A DNA stretch of 64,000 nt from Steinernema hermaphroditum (lineage: Eukaryota; Nematoda; Chromadorea; Rhabditida; Steinernematidae): NCBI GenBank assembly GCA_030435675.1, contig CM059623.1, forward strand, positions 15,584,205 through 15,648,204, written 5' to 3'. This document shows, piece after piece, positions 32,990 to 43,260 of the stretch. The translations under genes and the position numbers were made by a program. Position 1 is the stretch's first letter, and each line of letters opens with the position of its first letter. The notes beneath the pieces were generated by a model. The model did no database searches, was not told the DNA's origin, and saw nothing but the letters and a program-made list of their open reading frames with translations.

Positions 32990-35900
32990 CTAGCTAAAGA
33001 AGTAGGTGGAATCACGGACCGCCTCGATGTCCAGATCTCCGGCTTTGAATTCAGGCGTGAATACTCGCTGTGTGTGAGCCAGGTCCTCCTTTGGTAGGTG
33101 ATGGCGAATATCGTGGGGCAGATACGTCCTACGCATAAACTAAAGCGAAATGACTGCAGGAGAATGACTACCGCAACTCACCTCTGCGCATTGCTCGACG
33201 ATCGGCTCCTTGTACAGCGAAATGAACTGATCTCGGCAGATTTCGTTCATCTGGTCGACAGTGGCACAGTGCGTCCAGTAGCAGTCGTGAACGGCGGCGA
33301 AAGTGAGTCCATTTTGGCGGCAGTTCAGCGTCGTCAGCATCATGTGTGTTGAATCAAGAGAATGGACGAAGTTCGGTGGGAAGGCGTTGACCTGTTTCGT
33401 GGGCACAGGCATCATACACAGGCGATTCATCTTTGACTGGGTGCGCAAGTAGGGCTGCGTCACTGGAAGGCCGAGGGGAGTGACCCACTCGACGGAACGC
33501 ATGAGGTGCACGATCATCTGGGCGCTTTGACGGAACCAGTCTTTCAGCTCCCTGCAAAACGAAGGTTATGTCTCGGGGAGAGTACTTGGAACTTACATAG
33601 AACTTTTAAAGGCATCGTGAAGACTAGAGAACGTCTTTGCAGTCAGGTACTGAGCGAATCTTTTGGCTTGCTCGTTCTCGATTCCGAGAGCCTTCAGCTG
33701 GCGCTTGATCTGTTGCACGGCGCCATAGCGCGTCACACCATAAACCGTAGTCATGACCGTCTGTTTAATCACTTTTCGCGGCACCGACTCAGGCATAACT
33801 TCTCGAAGAGCGAGAGCGACTGCTCTGGTGGCTTCATCCGTACTCTGCTCATCCTCTACACGCTTTTGCTCAACTCTAAAAGTTGACTTTGTATTTGGCC
33901 AAGCAACCGAAGTCTACCTGGCGGCGACACTGCTGTAAACGTCGCTAGGCACTTCACTGGGGAGCAGGTTGACCTCCGAACCTCCTTGCCGGTCTCTTCC
34001 CAAGGCGGCATAGTGCTGCAGACCGTTGCAAGAACCATCTTGATGTATCGGCAGATGACTAACGAAATTCGTTGGATTGCCCGAGCTGATCGCGTCACGA
34101 AGCTCCATACAGGCGGCGAGTGTCTGCCATGGATCGTCGGAGTCGATCCACCACTGTTTTCCCTCGAGTGGGCGCTCGGCAGAGTCGATAAGGTCGGGGA
34201 GAATCTCTTTGGCGTGCAGCATTCTTGTGCTCACCGACTCGCGCTTCAGTTTGCCTGTCAGATTGATACAGTGCAGTTTGAGCCAATCGAGACCGGCGTC
34301 GCCGAGGGGTTTGCCTAAAACAGAAAGTCAGCACCGGTGTCCATTGAGTCTTTGTGTGTCAAGATTGCCGAAAGATCCACCTACCTTTTGCAAACTTGAT
34401 CATCGCTCTGTTGATATCGTCTCCCATGTGACTCAAATAAGGCGAAATTGGATAAACGCGCCCGCGGAAGTCCATATTGTGCGGGAAGAAGAGGACATCG
34501 TCGGCGTAGTGCTCAGCCAAAACGAGACGATACATAAGCCAGCACCACAGAGAGTTCTGCTCGTTGCGTAGCTTCAGAGCCTCGGCTTTCGACTTCGCAA
34601 ACTCTATCCACTTCTCCTGGTCGATCGTCTCTTTTCGCGCTCCTTCTCCGAAAGTTTCGACAAAATCGGGAACAGTCACGGCATCGCCATGCAAGGGAAC
34701 GCTCAGATTTTCAAGGAAATCTTGATTCTTGGCGTCAGTGCCCATCTCGAACACTTGCCGCAAAACCTTCAGCATCGGCTTATTCAGTCGCCATGGTGTC
34801 GATCCAAGATCGTTGAGGGCGTCGAAAACAGGGCGAGCTTGAGATCTAAACAAATTGCGCATCGAAGAGTGTGGCTAACATCGTGCGATCGTACCTTATC
34901 TTCAATCTCTTTTTCAACTGGAAGTTCACATCGACCCTACGAAACTCTTCCACATTCCGGAGAACAGTCGCTCCTTTAGTGAAGAGAGGCCCGCCGGCGC
35001 CTCCGTCGAGCCAAGGACGTGGAGGTACTTGCATAGGTAGCCGGTGGCACGGGAAGCTAAGATATTCGAACTCATGAGAGTCCAATACTGCCAGCATGTC
35101 CGAGTTGATCTGCAGCATTTTGCTCAGGCTGACGCGATGCTCGTCTTCTAGCAGCGACGTTTCTTCTTGATCAACGACGTCGTGGAACGCGAAGGCAGGC
35201 ATGTTTTCCGTCCTCAGCTTGCCGCCGTGAACACGTTCTCTCGGGTACTTGCAAGCATCTATGACGCATGTGAGAAGGAGTGAGCCGATCTAAACTGATC
35301 CAGCACATTTGACGAACATCAATCAGATAGTCTTACCGAAACGCGGGTCGCGCCATCGAATTCCGTGAATGGAAAGTCGAACTCTGGCTTCACATTTGCC
35401 TGCTCTGCACAAATGCTCCACCATTCGCGGATTGTGTACTTTCTCGAGAGCTCATCATCGAGAAAGTAGTCGATAAACTTCTCGTACACATCTCGCGCCA
35501 AGTCCCTTTTGTTCGAAACGGTGAACTTCATGAAGTTATTGTGGATCATGCCGATCACCGGCTCGGCCAAGTCGAACTGCATTTCCGTGATGGAAATCAG
35601 GTTCTGCCCAGCGCACAACTTAGCGTTGATCGTCTTCATAACTGAGTCGGCGACCACCGGAATGGGAAGGACGTTCATGTAACCCTTCACTAAAAAATTT
35701 TCATAAAATATGAGCTCAAAAGAGGAAGTACTAACATCCAGCTTGTCTGATGGACTTAATCGACTTGATGAGCTGCTCTTCGATGGCCTCCTTCCACTGC
35801 CACTTTTCTATCAGCTTTTCCGCAGGAATTTTTTTCGATGTTCTCAGGAAGTTACGCACTTTCAAGGAATGCTCGCTTTCCATGTCGAGCTGCTTCTCAA

Positions 35901-37116
35901 AGAGCTCCATATACTTTTCTTTGGATATTCCGAGATGGCCGAAGGGGTTGCCGAGATACTCTTCTTCGGAGACGGGTGTGTTCAAATTCTCCGTTAGGCG
36001 GACGTCATCCTTGTACTTGAAACGGTCGGTTGTGGAAGGAAAGACACTTCTGCGCGGAGCGACGGTCTCTGGAACTTCATCCAATTTGCGGAGAACAATA
36101 GCCCATTCCTCATCGTTGAAGAACATTCGATTTTGCTTCACTAGATCCGGCTGAAAGTGAAGAACAGGTCATATAGACATCAAAGTGAGACATTAGAAAG
36201 AGTTTTAGACAAATAGACAGACGCATTGCAAAACTGCCCAAGAACGACCGGTCAGTAGACGAAAAAAAAGTAAAATTCAATGTCTAAGAGCCCATTTAGA
36301 CTGCCATCAAAGATTGGATCGGTAAATTGACTTGAAGAGCAGCTTACTTTGAAACGCATGGCCTTCGCCATCAGATGAAACTTGCACCTGACTTCTTCAA
36401 GTGCTTCTTCAACGTCTTCCTTTCTGTGACAGGGTGCCCTGCGATGCTTCCACTGCTCCATCGCGTCAAGCAGCAGCGCAACAGCCATCCGAGTATCGAA
36501 ATCAGTTCCAACTTTTAGACTGCTCGCCAAATTTGCGCTGTTTACGAACAGCTGAAGTGCTTGTCGAGAATCAGGGTCACATTGGCGAAGCGCACGTTGG
36601 ACGGTCATTAGGCATAACGTGAAAAGCTGCAAGATATTTCGTTGAAAGTATTGTAGGCAGCCTAAAAGCTCACTTCATCAGTTATAGAGCTTCTGTAGCT
36701 TCTGTTTTGTGCTTCCTGGCATTGTTTGACGAATGATATTAATCTGATATAGTCCTTTCGCGCCGCAAATCTAAACTACTTTCGTTATTGCATGATTATT
36801 TCGGGAAAATGGCACACCTCATAACCTGACTCTCCGTAAACCGCTTATTTAAATTCGATGTCCACCTTCGCTGTTCTTCCACGAATTCATGGTGATTTTT
36901 ATTCACCACAAACTTCTCGAATCGTCTTCGGTCGTCTTGCGACGGACTTTCTGACGTCTTTTTTGGCGTGCGCTTTGCCGGTTTATTCGGGACGACCCTG
37001 GCAGCTGCAGTGGAAGAACAAGCTGAACACCGGCTAAATTACATGCTATCGCGAGTGTCCTTACCTCGGCATTGCCACAGAAGTAGCGTGGAATGTGGAA
37101 TAGCACCTCTGTTCAT
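32990..37116 (-). CDS. rpom-1: Mitochondrial DNA-directed RNA polymerase (POLRMT, T7-like)
   Basis: A single-subunit phage-type polymerase that transcribes mitochondrial DNA. Exons in transcript order: 37065-37116, 36826-37004, 36348-36626, 35736-36150, 35337-35689, 34895-35289, 34385-34845, 33918-34314, 33597-33875, 33182-33551, 32990-33139, giving 1109 aa. The N terminus (MNRGAIPHSTLLLWQCRAAR) is basic and lacks acidic residues, as a mitochondrial targeting sequence should. Catalytic motifs: A with DGSCNGLQHYAALGRD (Asp804), B with RKVIKQTVMTTVYGVT (about 877-892), C with HDCYWTH (Asp1026), and the conserved end STYFFS. Frames join in phase at every junction. The first two exons are the least certain. 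The nematode symbol is inferred from homology. Confidence 0.92.
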
Positions 37117-37531
37117 CGAAACTGCACAGAATTAGCGGCTGAAAGCGGTGTTTGCACAGTTCGTCCAATTACATCAGACCAACCGGGATGGGTTTTACTG
37201 GTTGTCTTCGCGCAATGGGGATTTGCGGTAATGTTGCGAGCTTGAATTCTGAAATACCAGCTGTGTAATGTCTGTCTATCTATTAGTCGCAGACTCAGCA
37301 TCAGCAACTACAGACTAGACACTAGAGTCTCATTTTCCCGTCCGAAACAAGACAAGCAATTCATCCGCAACTCCAACACAAGCTCCATCGGTTGAACCAC
37401 ACCTTATGCATTGGAATATGAGAAATATATAAAACTTTTATCCGTAGAATAAGAATGTCAAAGTTATCACAATCAAATTACGTTAACGGGTGAAACAGAA
37501 TTTTACAAAGCATGCTAATGTTCAAATCCTA
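37117..37531. other. Intergenic upstream of POLRMT
   Basis: Must hold the POLRMT promoter. A CTGTGCAG acceptor-like site lies a few bases before its ATG on the minus strand. No other gene is seen. Confidence 0.5.
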
Positions 37532-37750
37532 GCGTTTCTTCAACTGGCGGCTGCTTAGATGGTGGAGACGCGGAATAGACGAAGGGCTTCATCAACGTCC
37601 TTCTCGCTGGCGAACGGCTGCAATTCCATCTTCGCCAGGGCCTCGCTCATACGGACAACGGCTTCTAACTGACGGACCGTAATGGTGATGGAGGACTGCT
37701 TCTGCTTTCCTTCTGAATAAAGTGGGTTACAAAGATCCAGGCGCCACAAA
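37532..37750 (-). pseudogene. mcm-5 fragment (part of exon 8 plus preceding intron)
   Basis: On the minus strand, [20 protein letters not shown] to LRLFRVSTI matches mcm-5 exon 8, and the adjacent intron sequence matches too, so this is a genomic rather than processed copy. The next codon is TAA in place of GAA. A deletion then joins on a few bases from further downstream in exon 8, near GCCAGTTGAAGAA. Confidence 0.8.
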
Positions 37751-38033
37751 TTGTGATATTTCATTGTGACAATGGCTCCGCTCCGGCGCTCTGACTATAA
37801 CTGATCGTTGTCGGCACTGCCGATTGCACTGCAGCGAAAGTTGGCACGAAATGTGAGTAAGCACTCGAAACTAACGTGACAGCACGAACGCGCGCTAGCA
37901 CGCGCCGCTAAAAGAAAAACGAAAGAAAACGCGCGACGCGCCAGGGCGATCGCGGCGGGACCCGGCTTTCGCGTGTCGCGGTGTTTTATTTCTTGTGTGA
38001 CTTGTTGTGTCTACGAATCTGTTGAGATGTGGG
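37751..38033. other. Intergenic with a motif shared with the com-1 fold-back repeat
   Basis: CGCGCCAGGGCGATCGCGGC at about 37936-37955 also occurs in both arms of the 580-1411 repeat. The rest is unremarkable. Confidence 0.5.
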
Positions 38034-38160
38034 GAACGACCGGTCTAGTGGGGTTCATCTTTATCAACAATTACATCGGTTATATGTACAATCGTAGACA
38101 AAAAAAAAGGGTCTAGTCAGTCTAGACGCTGGAGGGGGACTACTACCCAACAGAATCCAA

Positions 38161-38215
38161 TGCGTTATCCAAAAAGCATCGAATCGTCGGCGTCCAAAAT
38201 CACTATTTATACCGT
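38161..38215 (+). promoter_or_regulatory. Family-2 core promoter with TATA box
   Basis: GCATCGAATCGTCGGCGTCC then AAAATCACTATTTATACCG, with the TATA at 38204-38211, about 30 bp before the ATG (38239). Confidence 0.6.
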
Positions 38216-38238
38216 CGTAGCCTCGACAACAACAAATC

Positions 38239-39236
38239 ATGGAAGAGGTGCCCGAGCAATTCGTCGAAGCCGTCATCGGACTTTTCGGACAAAGAAGCCT
38301 GGACTCCATCGTTGAGCTTGACAATTTGATATGGAGAAGCATTAGAAAGCTATATCTCGACAACCGGAGGTGCTTTATGGTATAGGTAGGGAAAGTCGAC
38401 GGAGAATTCGTATTTGGTTTTAACGAGTTCAGCCACCGCGGTGGCATGTTACGAATCCAACCATCGGAGATCCTACTCCTGAAGCCGCAGCATTTGCGTA
38501 TTGAGTCTGTGTGTGGTATGTTGGGTTTGGGGGGGACGCTTCCGGGATGACGAGCTTTTACGTGTCCGAGAAGGTCAGATTCAGACGTTCCTTTCACAAT
38601 TCGCAAACTGCTTCGGAAACGACTGCAACCTTCATCTTGTCCGGACTCAGTGGGGCATAAGTGGTTTCAAGGAATCAAGGTGATTTGAGTGATGATGACG
38701 TACGCGTCTTAAGCCGAAAAGAGTTCTCCGACTCCTTACGGCTGTTTCTCAGAGCCTTCTACAAACGCGCCTATTTCAATGCTCTATCCCTTTCCTACGT
38801 CAGTTCGGAGTCAGAAGACTTTCTGAAGGAGCACATCTACAACCACCCTCTTCTACGTGGTGTTCACCTACGTGAGGATTGGCCACCATCTATCCTTCAG
38901 GATGTTGAATATTTCATTCGGAAGGGGGAAAAGAGAAATCTTTCCCTGCCTCCCAAGTTTCACGTGGACAGGGAGTTCATAATCGATCTCTTCGATTTGT
39001 GGAAAAGCGATGGAGAATTCGAATGCAGTCTTTCGTATGACTCCCAAGCAGAGTCGCCGCCTTTTCTCGAGGCCATGACTCAAAGTTCTACGGATGAGAA
39101 GTCGTTTTACCTTAAACACGGCTTCAAGAAGTCGGTGGCAATGTACTATGTTAGTGACGGCCAGATTTCTCTGTCCTTCGAGGAATGTTCGTGTAACGTA
39201 TCTGAGTGCTGTAGCTTCTGTTCTTGTGAGCTGTAA
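38239..39236 (+). pseudogene. Family-2 protein, multiply disabled copy
   Basis: Starts MEEVPEQFVEAVIGLFGQ with the promoter intact. Codon 49 is TAG (38383-38385), where other copies encode the MHVGKV segment. An extra G in a run near 38530 shifts the frame in GLRGRFRDDEL, and a small insertion disturbs the sequence near 38645-38690. From about 38690 the last 180 codons are intact (FLKEHIYNHPLLRGVHL, EDWPPSILQDVEYF, CSCNVSECCSFCSCEL). AATAAA lies at 39328-39333. Confidence 0.75.
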
Positions 39237-39599
39237 AGCTTTCTTCTTCCTGTAACTACCGAGCACTGTAGCTTTAACGCTTATAACAGATGCATGATGT
39301 AAGGCCTTTGTGTCGTTTTGTTTTGACAATAAATTTGAGTTTTCTCATTGCCTTCAGACTGCTTGCCATGTAAACTATGACGCATTTATCCTGATCTAAG
39401 CTGAGTCCGAATATGAGGGTTATTTAGTTACCAGTGCTCTAGAACTGACGAAAACTTTGAGGGCGTCTCAAGAGTTTGGCGTCCATGGAGAGCGCAATAG
39501 GTCACGTACGCTCGGCATTCATTTCACTTCCATTTGGGGTGTATTCCAACTCTCTATTGAAGAACACTCTTGAGGAACATCTTAGGCGAGCATCACAGA

Positions 39600-39649
39600 A
39601 GAATGATATGGTCGCCTTGGCGGTAAAAGAATGATATGGTCGCCTTGGC
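39600..39649. repeat. Two-copy direct repeat, period 28 bp
   Basis: AGAATGATATGGTCGCCTTG occurs at 39600 and 39628. The second unit ends exactly where the right 31-bp inverted repeat starts. Confidence 0.65.
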
Positions 39650-39680
39650 ATAAAGATGAACCCCACTAGACCGGTCGTTC

Positions 39681-40708
39681 GCCAAGGAAACTCTAGTTCA
39701 CGAAGTCGATGGAATCGAAGTCGTAGAATGCCAGAGAGTGATTCAAACTAAAGCGCTTGGACTTCATCGATGACATGGATGCCGAAAAGGTCGATCTGCG
39801 ACAAGGGAATTGTTGTGCGACATTTTTGGCGGGAGAACCGCCCGCGCTTTGCCAGCGGCCACACACGAAGTCTTGATTGAGACGTCCTCTCAGCTGGCAA
39901 TAACGTTTTTGCACATTTCTGTGATTTTCAGTGTTTTCTGGGTCAGCGAGAAGCTGATCATTGTCGAAACGTTGATTATCTGCACCACGTTTCCCTTCTA
40001 GTTCGAACTACTCCCACTTCTATGGTTTAAGTTATGTTATTGTGTTGGTGATAACTGACAAGATACGGTAGCCTTTTCCACGATCTGTGGATTCATAGTT
40101 TAGTTGATTGACAATGGCTTTCTTAATTTTCTAACTTCGAGTGAACCAATTTACACTGATTAAAACGTGTTGTTCTGCGGAATGGCGGTATTTTACACAT
40201 TGCCTCGGCAAGCTTTGTCGTTTGTAATCCATACTCTCTTATTTTCCTCATCTCAATAGAGAGTATGTAAGTCCTGATTAGCTGTGTATGTTTGGTATCC
40301 ATGGAACTGTTCCGTTGTACTTACATCTTGATGACGAATTTCATAGCGATTGTGCTGTCACTCTGAATCGGCTAATTCCAGCTGTTCCTTCGCGATGTTA
40401 GATTGTGCTCGGGATGGAGAAAGCAATCCTTGTTTTTCCGGCGATTTGCATCTACCTTGATCGGTCGGTGTTCTGTATTCTAGATATACTGACGTGCACA
40501 AAGAAGCTGCACAACTTTTGAAACCTGATTATGAGAATGGTTGCTAATGGCTATAGTATGTTCCCTTGGACATCGCCTAGATGTGACTGCAATTGTTAGG
40601 TGGCGCTTTAAAGTGTGAAACTGAGCAAAAGAGCGCCATTAGGATAATCTAGTCGCTTATCTACGTCTTCGCGCCCCCTGTGGCTTTTAAGATTAAATTA
40701 ACCTTGCA
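39681..40708. repeat. Upstream flank of the intact RAD17 (duplicated)
   Basis: From about 39912 this corresponds to 20946-21582. The first 230 bp (39681-39911) have a 73-codon minus-strand open frame I cannot identify and do not call. Confidence 0.6.
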
Positions 40709-40719
40709 CTCAATTTCAG
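40709..40719 (+). promoter_or_regulatory. Splice acceptor abutting the RAD17 ATG (copy 2)
   Basis: CTCAATTTCAG is followed at once by ATG, as in copy 1. Probable SL trans-splice site. Confidence 0.55.
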
Positions 40720-42674
40720 ATGGACAAGTTCCTGCTCAAAACAAAAAGCAAACCAGTGATCTTGGGAAAACGGCCATCGTCGTTTTCTTCGCAGAAACCC
40801 GCAAAACGAACTATGGCGAGAGCACAGTCGTTTGAGGCACCATCAAGGAAGCTGCTTTTCCCTGATCCGTTCGAAAAATGTGAACCGACGAAAGTTCTCG
40901 AACTGGCCGTACAAAAGACAAGAGTCAAACAGGTACATATGCGTTCATTTTGTGGTGTAACCAGCTTTTTATAGGTTCAAGACTGGTTAGAAAACTGGAT
41001 CGCAAATGGTGGAAACCCTTATCTCATCTTGATGGGACCACCGGGCTGCGGCAAATCAACGACTGTGAAGATCGTTTGCAAATCGCTGGGAATCTCTGTG
41101 ACGGAATATGAATCAACTGAGGAGTATTTTGTGAACGACGAGAGGCTAATAAGGGAGACGGACGAAACAAGCTTCTTGCATTTTTTGAGAAGTATGAAGT
41201 ACCGAGATGTGACGAAGAAGGGTAAAGGAAAGAAAGTGCGCCGAGTGCTTATAATCGATGAATTTCCGCCGGCTATTTTAGAGTGAGTAATTAGTCTATG
41301 TTGTAAAAGAATGAGCGTCGGGCGTGGGATTACCCATGCCTCTTCACGACGTTACTTACTGCGCACATTTAGGAGACCGGAACTCCTTCATAGCGCCGTA
41401 GCGGAAACATCGCGAAACGTTCCGAAACATGCTACATGCGCCGTTGTTTTCATTCTCACCTTTGGAGCTGGAATGTCCTGGGGCGCCAATTCAAATCGGC
41501 TCTTTCCGGCGAATATTCGTGCAGAACTGAACCTAAAATGCATTGAGTTCCAAAGGATAACGGACAAAATGATGAAGACAGCCTTGGCAGAAGCGAAAAA
41601 GAAGATAATGCTGAATATAGGACCTGACGAAATGGAAACGCTAGTGGAGCAGAGCAATGGTAATCGAGTGGGCTTACCGTTTCGGTTACAGGCCTGACAT
41701 TTGACTAATTTGAATGCTGAGGCGGACACACTGTTTGACAGTATGGTAACGCTGGCTATACATCTCGTGTTTCAGGAGATGTTCGCCGAGCTATTCACCA
41801 AGCTCTCCTGTGGTTCCCTGACAATAGCAGTTTATGGACCGCAGAAGACCTACCTCCACAAGCCGAATTTATCACCGATCTGCACGTAATTGGACGAATT
41901 CTCCACGCCAAACATAATGCCCCAACTGACGAACAAAGGAGGAAAGGCATACGACCAGAACCCATCTACACGGCTGCGATGCTGACAGAAAAACACCCAA
42001 CAGTGCCTCTCGAGTTTGTGAGGGTTAACACAGATTCCAAGACTGTATTGTAGTTTAGATGTGCAACATGATCTACAGCAATTATCTCCAGTTCAACCCA
42101 TCTCTTCAAAAGGCACGTCAGATCTCAAAATGTGTGTCGAACATCTGCAGCTGGTGGGAAGCTTTTAAGTTCGAACTCAGAGATCACAGTCCTGATTTTG
42201 AAAGATGCTTGAAGCAGGCATATGATTTCACTGCCCTCATGGCTCATAACTCCAGCTTTTTAAGGTGCTGATTGCGAACGTTACGGAAGCAAACTACAGA
42301 AACGAAGTGAAGAGGATGGTGAGCTTGAAGAGAGAAGAACTGCGATTCGGGAAGGAAAAGGCTCTCCTCAATTTCCACAACGGCCGCTTTCTGTTTCCAG
42401 GCCTGATCAGAAGCCAGCAGCATATGACCGAGTGGGTTTTCCATGTAAAATATTCGACTATCTCGGAGTGTTTAGAACTGTGTGTGTACTGAAAGAAGAG
42501 TTCAAGAAGAATCCGAAACAGTTTGATCGTCTCCAGCAAGCGTTTCTGAGCTCCTTCCCGGAAACGATCGACATCATGAAGCAGCGCATCGAGGGACGAA
42601 TCTACAATGCCAATGGAGCCGACACTGAAGAAGATGAAGAAGAATACGAAATCGATGATGATTTCTCCGATTGA
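40720..42674 (+). CDS. hpr-17: Checkpoint clamp loader RAD17
   Basis: An AAA+ protein that, with RFC2-5, loads the 9-1-1 clamp at damaged DNA. Exons 40720-40932, 40975-41282, 41373-41659, 41776-42017, 42059-42264, 42300-42431 and 42476-42674 give 528 aa in phase. Visible: Walker A GPPGCGKST (92-100), Walker B VLIIDE (162-167), the sensor-like SNGDVRRAIHQALLWFP (spanning the exon 3/4 junction), IGRILHAKH as in RAD17 helical regions, and an acidic C terminus (DTEEDEEEYEIDDDFSD). The exon 5/6 boundary is ambiguous. Either a 35-nt GT-AG intron (42265-42299) or a GC-AG intron (42218-42264) keeps the frame. The gene converges on MED11, 57 bp away. A deleted duplicate lies at 21594-22651. The symbol is by homology. 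Confidence 0.85.
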
Positions 42675-42731
42675 TTTGTATAATATATCTGGATGTAATG
42701 TAGACTTTATTTTAGATACGGAGGAGCATAG

Positions 42732-43260
42732 TTAGAAATTGATGTCGTCCAGTTCAATGATCTCATCCTCGTCCAGAGTCTCCTGCTTGATTTCAACTTT
42801 GGGAGGGTCATGATCGAAGAATTTTTCGTGAATGCCATTGATGTTCTCCATCAACATGCGATTAATGCCGTCCGCGGCTAGCGCTCTTTCCTCGTCGGCG
42901 AAAGCGGAGCCCTGGTGACTCGAAGCGATGCAGACCTTCTCGAGATAGGTCAGCTGCTGAAGAATTGTGGACTCGATGGAGAAGAGGTTTTGCTTGAACT
43001 TTTGAACGGCTTCTTCTGTTTTGGCCTTGGTGATCTGGAAAATGATCTGGTGTTGAGGTTAACTATTGTATATTTACCTGTCGCTCCTTCGAAAGTTCGC
43101 CAAAGACGTATTGGGCGCTGTCCAACATTTCGCCGATACGCTTATCGACGTTGTCCAAAGCATCTAGGCGCTTCTGTAGTCCCTCGTTCGCCTGGGGCGC
43201 GTTAGGCGGCCGGAATTTGGCCTCATCCGCCACGTTTGCTCCTTGTGCGGTCGACTGCAT
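42732..43260 (-). CDS. mdt-11: Mediator complex subunit 11 (MED11)
   Basis: Exons 43078-43260 and 42732-43034 on the minus strand encode 161 aa. The block NEGLQKRLDALDNVDKRIG, then EMLDSAQYVFGELSKER, matches MED11's first helix (RLxxLxxIExxIGxxLxxAxxVxxELSKEK). Helical Gln-rich sequence (ILQQLTYLEKVCIASSHQGS) and an acidic tail follow. MED11 is part of the Mediator head module, which links activators to RNA polymerase II. It is somewhat longer than human MED11 because of an N-terminal Ala/Pro-rich segment and the tail. The other copy (22709-23243) carries a stop codon, so this is the functional locus. Confidence 0.8.

Larger units (their letters stand above)
38034..39680. mobile_element. 1.65-kb unit with perfect 31-bp terminal inverted repeats carrying a family-2 pseudogene
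   Basis: Positions 38034-38064 and 39650-39680 are exact reverse complements (core CCGGTCTAGTGGGGTTCATC). Between them lies a whole family-2 gene with its promoter and polyadenylation signal. No transposase frame and no clear target-site duplication were found. It could be a gene-capturing (Pack-type) non-autonomous element, or the repeats could stem from a local inversion. Confidence 0.6.

Noticed and set aside
39600..39649. CRISPR-like direct repeats
   Set aside because: Only two units with a 6-bp spacer in a nematode genome; an ordinary tandem duplication.
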